This document shows, piece by piece, positions 1-4,974 of a DNA stretch of 6,135 nt. The position numbers were made by a program, and so were the translations under genes. Location of the stretch: the NCBI GenBank assembly GCA_023396665.1, contig JAEWVL010000396.1:1-6135 (forward strand), written 5' to 3'. Every line of letters begins with the position of its first letter. Position 1 is the first letter of the stretch. This DNA is from Spirochaetota bacterium. GTDB taxonomy: Bacteria; Spirochaetota; UBA4802; JAFGJZ01. The notes under the pieces were generated by a model, which was given only the letters and a program-made list of their open reading frames with translations, had not been told where the DNA came from and made no database searches.

Positions 1-42
1 TGCTACTTTTGCTTTGAAATCTTTTCCGTGCTTTTTGTTCAT
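1..42 (-). CDS. IS3-family transposase OrfA, N-terminal 14 residues (partial)
   Basis: The minus strand from an ATG at 42-40 encodes MNKKHGKDFKAKVA before the window ends. The pattern of basic residues followed by (D/E)FKAKVA is the usual opening of IS3-family OrfA, the helix-turn-helix DNA-binding half of the transposase, normally made as an OrfAB fusion by programmed frameshifting. A perfect AAGGAGG ribosome-binding site lies at 57-51, eight bases before the ATG, which is strong support for this start. Only 14 codons are visible, so the family call rests on a short match plus the terminal-repeat context. The alternative is that this frame is fortuitous and the overlapping membrane-protein frame, which is also open to base 1, is the real gene. 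Confidence 0.6.
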   Translation of the reverse strand, partial: MNKKHGKDFKAKVA

Positions 43-96
43 TGACTTGACCTCCTTCTTTTGTAGTATGAGAAGGTATCCACTTTTTCAAGTCAA
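42..96 (-). promoter_or_regulatory. Nested inverted repeat over the OrfA ribosome-binding site
   Basis: On the transcript of the minus strand, an outer 9-bp pair (TTGACTTGA at 96-88 with TCAAGTCAA at 50-42) encloses an inner 6-bp pair (CCTTCT at 76-71 with AGAAGG at 59-54, 11-nt loop). The right-hand arms contain most of the AAGGAGG site and the A of the start codon, so a folded RNA would hide the translation start. This resembles the protection other insertion sequences use against translation from read-through transcripts. The pairing is seen directly; the role is inferred. Confidence 0.5.
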
Positions 97-108
97 AATC
101 TGTGTTCA

Positions 109-310
109 GTTTTCCGGGCTCATTATAGTATTCTTTTAATGTTGAACCAGGAAAAAATGAAAACATCATTCCAAAATAAATTATCAATGTAAACCCAATA
201 GTCAAGACAAAAATATTCCAGTTGCGGCATATCCGCACTGCAAGAGCGATTGATCTGAGTAGACCGCGAAGTTGAACGAAGAAGATTTCTACAAACCCAT
301 CCCCTTTGAA
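109..310 (-). pseudogene. Truncated membrane-protein fragment
   Basis: One minus-strand frame is open from the codon after a TGA (313-311) down to the left window edge. It has no homologue I recognise. Its clearest feature is a 21-residue hydrophobic segment (214-152, containing FVLTIGFTLIIYFG), preceded by basic residues (LRGLLRS, RICRNW) and followed by a polar stretch (LKEYYNEPGK). This looks like a single membrane-spanning helix, positive side inside. No good start codon is visible; a GTG at 238-236 would give a short basic N terminus before the helix, but it has no ribosome-binding site. I infer that the IS end at about 108 cut the gene. The alternative is one continuous gene running leftwards through 108. 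The region is AT-rich compared with the rest of the window. Translations of the other frames here are less protein-like. Confidence 0.4.
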
Positions 311-516
311 TCAAATATTTCTGAGAAAAGGAAAACAATTTACAAAAAACCAAGTAAAATACCTCCCCGCGAAACGGAAAGAATACTGTACCAGAGAAGC
401 GAAAAGAAAAGATCATATTCGAGGATCATAAATCAAAGCGTAAATTCAATTGATTATTCTTCAGAAACTATGATATTTATTTAGATTCCATTTTCGGCCA
501 TGGGTGAGGGTGGGCC

Positions 517-1560
517 ATGAAAAAATTACAGCGTGTGACTGTCCTGTTTCTTCTGCTTCTCAATTGTGTCGTGTCGTGTAAAGATTCGGATGTGAATGAG
601 ATAAAGAATTCGTATCCCCCCGCAGCGCCGAAAGATACAGCGGCAGCGGAGGGGGCCGCGTTTAATGCGGATGAAACTTCCGCTTACATGAGCATGGCGG
701 ACTGGGAAAAAGCCAAAGCCGCTCTTGCGGTGATAGAATCTATTATACAAATCGAAATGAATAAATTCACCGCCGCCTACAGCAGGGTGATCGAGGCCCG
801 GCGCTATGACAATTTCGATGCTGCGCTTGAACATGCAAAGGCTCTTGATCCCTCGCTTGACGCAATTGAACGCTCGGTCGCAGCAATCACGCTGGTAAGC
901 AATTATCCCGAATTCGATACGCTGAAACAGAATCTTTCGGCGATGATGCCGCTTCTGCGATCGTTTTCGCTCAAGCTGGTAAAATCGGTTGAACTGGCGA
1001 AACAGGGCGATCGCATCTCCGAAGCTGCTCTGGTAAAAGAGTACTGTGATGATTATGCAAAAGCGATGGAGTATTTCAGAACGGTCTATGAGATTTACGG
1101 TGAAATTCTGACCAGGGGGGCGAGAACGGACAGCCAGAAACTGACCGGCGCAAAACAGGGCGGAGCAGTGGTCGAGAAAAAGTTCCGCGCTGGCGAAAAG
1201 GAAATTGCAGCGCAATTCGCCGGCATTATTAAAAATGAGTATCCCCTCGTCGAATCGCTTGCCCTCAAAAGAAAATTCGACGAGTCTGACGCACAGGCGC
1301 AGGCCGTATACACCTCGATTCAGAATCTTGTCATGCGTATTAATACGCTTGATCCCGGTAACGAGAAATCGCTCTGGGATGCCCGTCAGCTTCTTCTGAC
1401 ATCGATGTCCTGGCATATGATGGCCCTGCAGAAATACCGTGAATATCTGGCGCAGCTTAAAGCGAATGACAGTCAGATCGAACAGACCGAGAAAATTTAC
1501 AAGGTGCTGAAAGTTTCGGCCGAAGACGAATGGAATAAATACAAACGGCAGAGAATGTGA
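517..1560 (+). CDS. Alpha-helical lipoprotein of unknown function
   Basis: This encodes 347 residues. The N terminus is a lipoprotein signal: basic MKKLQR, a hydrophobic core, then the lipobox VVSC with the lipidated cysteine at residue 21. A Ser/Asp/Ala/Pro-rich linker follows to about residue 50. The rest is predicted almost wholly helical, with repeated acidic-basic heptad-like stretches and no cysteine cluster or catalytic motif I can identify. The general plan (lipoprotein, linker, long helical bundle) recalls DUF3829-type lipoproteins, but I cannot confirm that. The start fits a G-rich site (GAGGGTGGG) just upstream. An ATG at 500 opens a six-codon frame whose TGA overlaps this start as ATGA. 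The gene stands alone: AT-rich non-coding DNA precedes it and a convergent gene follows 14 bp after its stop. Anchored in the envelope, it may act as a structural or accessory protein; that is a guess. Confidence 0.9.
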   Translation: MKKLQRVTVLFLLLLNCVVSCKDSDVNEIKNSYPPAAPKDTAAAEGAAFNADETSAYMSMADWEKAKAALAVIESIIQIEMNKFTAAYSRVIEARRYDNFDAALEHAKALDPSLDAIERSVAAITLVSNYPEFDTLKQNLSAMMPLLRSFSLKLVKSVELAKQGDRISEAALVKEYCDDYAKAMEYFRTVYEIYGEILTRGARTDSQKLTGAKQGGAVVEKKFRAGEKEIAAQFAGIIKNEYPLVESLALKRKFDESDAQAQAVYTSIQNLVMRINTLDPGNEKSLWDARQLLLTSMSWHMMALQKYREYLAQLKANDSQIEQTEKIYKVLKVSAEDEWNKYKRQRM

Positions 1561-1574
1561 CGGAGGCCCATTAA

Positions 1575-1868
1575 TTATACCGCAACGGACGAGGGAAAAG
1601 AAGAACGTATTTGCGGTTTTTTCTGCATGGCGGTCCAAAGATCAAGTTTCGTCTGCATGAAAAGCCAGCTGTCCGGGGTCGTGCCTGTCGCTTTCGCGAT
1701 GCGAATGGCCATTTCGGGACTCAGGTTGCAGCGGCCGTTCACAAGTTCGGAGAGCGTCTTTCGTGAAACACCGAGATCTTCAGCGGCTTGAGTAATTGTC
1801 ATATTCAGGGGCTTAATCACTTCTTCGAGCAGCAGCACTCCGGGATGTACAGGTTTTCGTTTATTCAT
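1575..1868 (-). CDS. higA: HigA-family antitoxin / XRE transcriptional regulator, without an intact toxin partner
   Basis: This 97-residue protein has the HigA/VapI signature: HPGVLLLEE at residues 8-16, then a helix-turn-helix of the HTH_3/XRE type (about residues 22-78) with MTITQAAEDLGVSRKTLSEL as its core, ending in WLFMQTKLDLW. Family members bind the operator of their own higBA operon and neutralise HigB, a ribosome-dependent RelE-fold mRNA endonuclease. The ATG at 1868 has an AGAGG site seven bases upstream, 12 bp after the stop of the HigB remnant, the usual higB-higA spacing. Here the toxin gene is reduced to its last codons, so this is an orphan antitoxin. It has no clear promoter of its own and sits 82 bp after the EamA gene on the same strand, so read-through from that gene is likely. 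The last 13 or so residues (PQIRSSF onwards) extend past the usual end and overlap the opposing terminator; they may be a replaced tail. Confidence 0.9.
   Translation of the reverse strand: MNKRKPVHPGVLLLEEVIKPLNMTITQAAEDLGVSRKTLSELVNGRCNLSPEMAIRIAKATGTTPDSWLFMQTKLDLWTAMQKKPQIRSSFPSSVAV
1579..1622 (+). terminator. Rho-independent terminator of the lipoprotein gene, inside the 3' end of higA
   Basis: ACCGCAA at 1579-1585 pairs with TTGCGGT at 1611-1617, followed at once by a six-T run (1617-1622). A further CG/CG pair can form inside. The loop is long (25 nt), so strength is uncertain. The hairpin lies wholly within the last codons of the convergent antitoxin gene, so the same bases encode the HigA tail and terminate the facing transcript. 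Confidence 0.5.
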
Positions 1869-1880
1869 ATTGTCGCCTCT

Positions 1881-1913
1881 TTAATGGTAATCCAGATAAT
1901 CCACTACGTATGC
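1881..1913 (-). pseudogene. higB: 3' remnant of a HigB toxin gene
   Basis: Immediately upstream of higA, the minus strand reads AYVVDYLDYH and a TAA stop at 1883-1881. HigB toxins characteristically end in sequences of the type AYDVDYEDYH, and eight of nine positions from AY onward fit that pattern. The stop-to-ATG spacing (12 bp) is also that of intact higBA operons. Further upstream the same frame gives FYR and then DTQACG, which I do not recognise, and it reaches an in-frame TGA at the transporter stop region within 23 codons. About nine-tenths of the toxin, including the nuclease fold, is therefore gone. No start codon is available. I infer a deletion that joined the 3' end of the EamA gene to the tail of higB. 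Confidence 0.75.
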
Positions 1914-1950
1914 CCTATAGAAACCGCACGCCTGCGTATCACGCCGGATA

Positions 1951-2847
1951 TCAGAGAAAAATCAGCGCGATGCCCGCGACGGCGATGAGAGCCCCCGCAA
2001 TCTCGCCGATAGAGACCTTTCTGCGAAACAGAATCATCGATGCCGGAATAATCAGAACCGGCGAAAAAGAACTGAGTGTTGAGACGACGCCGGCCTCGGC
2101 GTTCTGAATCGCGAACAGAAGAAGCCCCACCCCTACGAAAGGTCCGAAGACACCGCCGATCGCGATGAGCGCCAAAGCGCGCCGGTCAACTATCGCCGAG
2201 CGAATCTCACCCGTTTTTCCCGTCAGCATGGCGAACAGCATAAATCCCGCACAGGCGCAGAAGATGCGAATCTGTGTCGCCGATACGGCGTCAATTCCGA
2301 CGGCGCCCTTTTTCGTACACAGCGTCGAGGCGGCCATGCTCAGGCCCGAGAGCAGCCCGAATACGACGCCTTTGAAATAACGCCCGCCGTCCGTGTGTTC
2401 ATCTGTCTTGTTGTTTTTACCCGACATGACCGTCAGCGCGATGCCCGTCACACACAATGCCATTCCGGCCAGCGCCATCCCCCCGAGCGCTTCACCGAAA
2501 ACAAGATAGGCGGCTATAGCGGTCAGCGGTACCGAAACGGACATGAGCAGCATCGCAAGCCGCGAACCGACGAGCGCGTAGGCGTGAAAGAGAAAATAGT
2601 CGCCGATGACGAAACCGAGAAACGCCGACACTCCGATGTAAAGCCATGCGTCAGGCGGCACCGCCGCGGGAAACAACGCGCCGTTCAGCCACAAGGCGAG
2701 CAGTGTGAGGTAGAGCCCGCCGAAGGCGACCTTAAGCGTGTTCACCGCCATTACCCCGACGCTTCGCACCGATCGTTCCATGACGAGGGCACCGATGGTC
2801 CATGAAACCGAGGTGCCGATTGCCGCGAGTTCGCCGATTCTGTGCAT
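1951..2847 (-). CDS. EamA/DMT-family inner-membrane transporter
   Basis: The 298-residue protein is almost entirely hydrophobic, with about ten predicted membrane helices arranged as two EamA repeats (about residues 5-140 and 158-298). A short polar linker (KNNKTDEHTDGG, residues 144-155) joins them. Each repeat ends with the family's typical closing helices: GEALGGMALAGMALCVTGIAL near 118-138 and the segment from RRKVSIGE to the C terminus. Length and layout match drug/metabolite transporters of the 10-TMS EamA class, which move small metabolites such as amino acids or related compounds; the substrate cannot be read from the sequence. The ATG at 2847 has only a weak G-rich site (GGGCGG) upstream. 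It is divergent from the metalloprotease lipoprotein, and higA follows on the same strand. Confidence 0.9.
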   Translation of the reverse strand: MHRIGELAAIGTSVSWTIGALVMERSVRSVGVMAVNTLKVAFGGLYLTLLALWLNGALFPAAVPPDAWLYIGVSAFLGFVIGDYFLFHAYALVGSRLAMLLMSVSVPLTAIAAYLVFGEALGGMALAGMALCVTGIALTVMSGKNNKTDEHTDGGRYFKGVVFGLLSGLSMAASTLCTKKGAVGIDAVSATQIRIFCACAGFMLFAMLTGKTGEIRSAIVDRRALALIAIGGVFGPFVGVGLLLFAIQNAEAGVVSTLSSFSPVLIIPASMILFRRKVSIGEIAGALIAVAGIALIFL

Positions 2848-2876
2848 AACGCTACCGCCCGATAATCAGAATATGC

Positions 2877-2888
2877 CGCCATATGGCG
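2877..2888. promoter_or_regulatory. Perfect 12-bp palindrome, candidate operator of the EamA gene
   Basis: CGCCATATGGCG is its own reverse complement and ends 30 bp upstream of the transporter ATG, where a repressor or activator dimer would sit. A possible minus-strand -35-like TTGTGA lies about 20 bp further upstream, but no good -10 is visible. Palindromy is seen; regulatory use is inferred. Confidence 0.35.
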
Positions 2889-2937
2889 TAAGGTGGAGAT
2901 CAATCACAATTCTTTTTCTTGTTTCCGCTAACCGTAC

Positions 2938-2999
2938 TTACCGTTTTACGGAAATATGCGGCCGAAAAGATAGATAAGTGTATAAACATTTAACGGTAA
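2938..2999. repeat. Inverted repeat TTACCGTT / AACGGTAA with extra ACCGT copies
   Basis: TTACCGTT (2938-2945) and AACGGTAA (2992-2999) form an 8-bp inverted repeat. Related ACCGT or ACGG words occur at 2931 and 2948 close to the left arm. The right arm overlaps the -35 of the proposed plus-strand promoter, so these could be binding sites for one regulator. Function is inferred. Confidence 0.35.
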
Positions 3000-3018
3000 A
3001 GCCGGGAGTATTTATACT
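2990..3018 (+). promoter_or_regulatory. Sigma70-type promoter for the metalloprotease lipoprotein
   Basis: TTAACG (2990-2995), a 17-bp spacer and TATACT (3013-3018) match the -35/-10 consensus at four and five of six positions. Transcription would begin near 3025, leaving a leader of about 50 nt before the ATG at 3077. Confidence 0.45.
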
Positions 3019-3076
3019 TGAATAAATCCGTCTCTGTTTGCAAAAGAGATCGTATGTTTTCCGGAGGAATGCAAAC

Positions 3077-4054
3077 ATGAAGTTGGTTTTATCGCTGTTG
3101 ATTATAATAATTATTACGGCATGCGCATCCGACGAAGACAACGCTCCCGACTTTGCCGATACCCCGGACGGGGCGCGCATGTTTACATCGGATATAGACA
3201 CATTCTGGCTTGCTTACGACAAAGCGTTCGCCTGTGACAGCCCGGAAGAACAGGTTTGTGTATTTCAGCGTAACTATGTCGATGCGGCAAGCGATCAGCT
3301 CAGATGGATGATCGGGAACAAGTTCTGCCTCTACGTTCCGCTCTCGTATTTTGTCGAGCGCATCGCTGCGGCCAAACCCTATTACGACGCGGTGCGCCGG
3401 ACAAGCGAGAACCTTAAGTCCGATGAAATGCGCGAGAGAATCATGGGGGCGCTGCAGCGGCTCGAAGAACTGTATCCCGAAGCCGTTTATCCCGATATGT
3501 ATTTCATGATCGGTGATCTTTCCAACGGAGGAACTTACACCGGCTATGCGGTTGATCTGGCGATCGAAGCCTATCTGGCCGATGAGAACACACCCTTGAG
3601 CGGAGTTAATGCGGATTTCGTCAAGTTCATTCAGGGGCCCGATTCCATACCCGGGCTTGTCGTACACGAATATGTCCATGTTCAGCAACGTTATCTGCCG
3701 CCCGATCGGGACACACTGCTTGCGCATTCGCTCATCGAGGGCTCTGCGAATTTTATTGAATATCTCGTATGTGAAAGATACGACAACGATGAGCTTCAGG
3801 CATACGGCGATGCCCATGAGTCGGAACTGTGGGCCGAATTTGAAAAGATCATGAACGGATACGACTTCGGGGATTGGCTGTACGTCGAAAGCGATGTCCG
3901 GCCGACAAATACGGGCTATTACGTGGGCTACAAAATTTGTGAGGCCTATTATGCAAAAGCATCAGACAAGCATCAGGCAGTCTGTGATATGATGAACCTC
4001 GAAGACGGTGCGGACTTTCTTGAGCGAAGCGCTTATGCTGAGAAATTCAGGTAA
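3077..4054 (+). CDS. Putative zinc metalloprotease lipoprotein, DUF2268-like
   Basis: The 325-residue protein starts with a lipoprotein signal: MKLVLSLL, an Ile-rich core and the lipobox ITAC with Cys16. I chose the ATG at 3077, not the one at 3038, because GGAGG (3063-3067) lies nine bases before it and because the signal peptide then begins properly. The mature protein has a HEXXH zinc site, HEYVH at residues 197-201, followed 20 residues later by EGSANF with Glu221, a plausible third ligand as in gluzincin-type peptidases. YVGYKICEAYY further on and MYFMIGDLSNGG before the motif fit the predicted Zn-protease family DUF2268, to which the gliding lipoprotein GldB is related. All expected catalytic residues appear intact. 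It is likely an envelope-anchored peptidase; its substrate is unknown. It is expressed alone, with its own promoter and terminator. Confidence 0.85.
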   Translation: MKLVLSLLIIIIITACASDEDNAPDFADTPDGARMFTSDIDTFWLAYDKAFACDSPEEQVCVFQRNYVDAASDQLRWMIGNKFCLYVPLSYFVERIAAAKPYYDAVRRTSENLKSDEMRERIMGALQRLEELYPEAVYPDMYFMIGDLSNGGTYTGYAVDLAIEAYLADENTPLSGVNADFVKFIQGPDSIPGLVVHEYVHVQQRYLPPDRDTLLAHSLIEGSANFIEYLVCERYDNDELQAYGDAHESELWAEFEKIMNGYDFGDWLYVESDVRPTNTGYYVGYKICEAYYAKASDKHQAVCDMMNLEDGADFLERSAYAEKFR

Positions 4055-4092
4055 GAAGCACATCGTACATTGAACGATGTGCTTCTCGTTTT
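4055..4092 (+). terminator. Rho-independent terminator after the metalloprotease gene
   Basis: GAAGCACATCGT (4055-4066) pairs perfectly with ACGATGTGCTTC (4074-4085), giving a 12-bp stem and 7-nt loop directly after the TAA. The downstream T-tract is short (TCGTTTT to 4092). It also lies between two convergent genes and may slow transcripts from the DUF2147 gene, although no T-run follows it on the minus strand. Confidence 0.7.
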
Positions 4093-4129
4093 CCGAATAG
4101 GTCTCTTCTGATGATTACGTCCCTGTATC

Positions 4130-4573
4130 TTAACGAACCCTGTTCCAGGCCGAGGTTCGGCCCAGTGCAGAAACACCGACGAAACCCCGCACATTCAGTC
4201 GGTTCCCGTCGAGCGTCATCTCGCAGCTGTAGGTCTTGCCGCTTTCGGGATCATATATCTTGCCATCGGCCCATTTGTTGCCGCCCTTGTACGTGAAATT
4301 ACGCATTATGACGAGTCCTTCAATCTTCTGCGAGCGCTTTGCTGTGTCCGGGTTTTTAGTGTCAAGCTGTGGCTTGCCGTCGTCACCGTTCGGTTCCTGA
4401 AGCCAGGTAATTTTTCCGTAGAACTTGTCATTGACTTTGTAAACTTCGACAATCGATTCGTTGCCTTCGGTGTACCATTTTCCCGTGACCGAATCGGCAG
4501 TTTGAGAAAAGCCGGGCAGGGTGAAAACAATGAAGGATAGTGCCATAAAAATCAGGAATATTGTTTTTCTCAT
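4130..4573 (-). CDS. Secreted DUF2147 family protein
   Basis: The 147-residue product begins with a Sec signal peptide (MRKTIF, then a hydrophobic core to LPGFS; likely cleavage after Ser23). The mature 124 residues fit DUF2147: VTGKWYTEG near the start, IVEVYKVNDKFYGKITWL, then DTKNPDTAKRSQKIEGLVIM and KWADGKIYDPESGKTYSC, ending with LNVRGFVG. These small exported proteins are widespread in Gram-negative bacteria and have no established function; the (G)KW and G-I-YDP-SGK-Y motifs define the family. The ATG at 4573 has AGGAG seven bases upstream. It is convergent with the metalloprotease gene and divergent from the GH9 gene, with its own promoter, so it stands alone. The single cysteine in the mature part is in TYSCEM. 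Confidence 0.88.
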   Translation of the reverse strand: MRKTIFLIFMALSFIVFTLPGFSQTADSVTGKWYTEGNESIVEVYKVNDKFYGKITWLQEPNGDDGKPQLDTKNPDTAKRSQKIEGLVIMRNFTYKGGNKWADGKIYDPESGKTYSCEMTLDGNRLNVRGFVGVSALGRTSAWNRVR

Positions 4574-4604
4574 TCGTGGTCTCCTGGTGTCATTCGTGTT
4601 TTTT

Positions 4605-4634
4605 ATTATCGATATATTGCGGTAAGCGTCTCAA
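4605..4634 (-). promoter_or_regulatory. Sigma70-type promoter for the DUF2147 gene
   Basis: On the minus strand, TTGAGA (4634-4629), an 18-bp spacer and GATAAT (4610-4605) each match the consensus at five of six positions. Transcription would start near 4598, giving a leader of about 25 nt that carries the AGGAG site. Confidence 0.55.
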
Positions 4635-4974
4635 TCGAAAGAGTATTTTGCAACCCGAAATTGCTGTAATAGCGCAGCGCCAGGTTGGAAATAATTGCGA
4701 TCCATATGTAATGGGCTTTAACAGTTACTCATTCTTTGAATTTGTTGCCGCAAAAGCATAATTAGTGCTTGAAATGCCCGGGCCTTCACGTAAATTGATT
4801 CAAATCCAAAAATGACAAAATTGCAGGACTGATCGATAGGGTCTTTGTTTCCGCATTTATCGATGCCGCTGAATGATGAGCTCTGTCGATCCCGTGTCTA
4901 CACATCTGCGTTCGGCAGTCGATGCATGTCAGCGTGCAGAGCTGATTTTCCGGAATTTATTGGGAGGAGAGTAT
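4635..4974 (+). other. Intergenic region and probable leader of the GH9 gene
   Basis: No convincing gene lies here. The best plus-strand promoter candidate is TTGAAA (4769-4774), 16 bp, TAAATT (4791-4796), which is weak. The palindrome GCCCGGGC falls within its spacer. The last 120 bp contain interleaved inverted repeats (listed separately) and a TTCCGGAA palindrome at 4948-4955. GGGAGGAG at 4963-4970 is the ribosome-binding site of the GH9 gene. Confidence 0.4.
4859..4946 (+). promoter_or_regulatory. Interleaved inverted repeats (A-B-A'-B') in the GH9 leader
   Basis: Arm A, ATCGATGCCG (4859-4868), pairs with A', CGGCAgTCGAT (4913-4923), with one bulged G. Arm B, AGCTCTG (4879-4885), pairs with B', CAGAGCT (4937-4943), extendable by two bases past a mismatch. 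Because B lies inside the A hairpin and B' outside it, both stems together would make a pseudoknot, or they would be alternatives. B' ends about 20 nt before the ribosome-binding site. No known riboswitch is recognised. Confidence 0.3.

Larger units (their letters stand above)
1..108 (-). mobile_element. IS3-family insertion sequence, one end only
   Basis: Read on the minus strand, this stretch looks like the left end of an IS3-family element. A short terminal region (43 to about 108) is followed by the start of an OrfA-like transposase that leaves the window. The terminal part contains TTGAAAAAGTGGATACC, which resembles the AAAAAGTGGACACC-type ends common in IS3-family elements, and the distance from the presumed tip to the ATG (about 66 nt) is normal for the family. 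I placed the tip at 108 because the minus strand reads TGAACACA from there and IS3 ends begin with TG; a TG at 95 is an alternative. The other end and any target duplication are outside the window, so the boundary is an inference. Confidence 0.55.

Noticed and set aside
123..416. 97-codon minus-strand frame in the AT-rich left region
   Set aside because: It has no ribosome-binding site and a Phe/Ser/Arg-rich low-quality translation. A neighbouring frame gives a much more protein-like transmembrane segment.
450..479. Possible promoter TTGATT ... TATTTA ahead of the lipoprotein gene
   Set aside because: The -10 matches consensus at only three positions and the region is AT-rich, so such hits are expected by chance.
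272..484. 70-codon plus-strand frame in the AT-rich left region
   Set aside because: It starts with TTG without a ribosome-binding site and is largely the codon-aligned complement of the membrane-protein fragment for its first part. No family is recognisable.
526..1638. Long 370-codon open frame on the minus strand opposite the helical lipoprotein
   Set aside because: It is antisense to a gene with a clear signal peptide and ribosome-binding site. Its translation is rich in Arg, His, Cys and Phe, as usual for a shadow frame.
2395..2805. 136-codon plus-strand frame opposite the EamA gene
   Set aside because: Its highly charged, His/Arg-rich translation and antisense position against a 10-helix transporter mark it as a shadow.
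3089..3817. 242-codon minus-strand frame opposite the metalloprotease gene
   Set aside because: It overlaps the HEXXH-containing gene entirely and shows no coherent domain.
4561..4761. 66-codon plus-strand frame between the DUF2147 and GH9 genes
   Set aside because: It overlaps the promoter and start of the DUF2147 gene, has no ribosome-binding site and no recognisable content.
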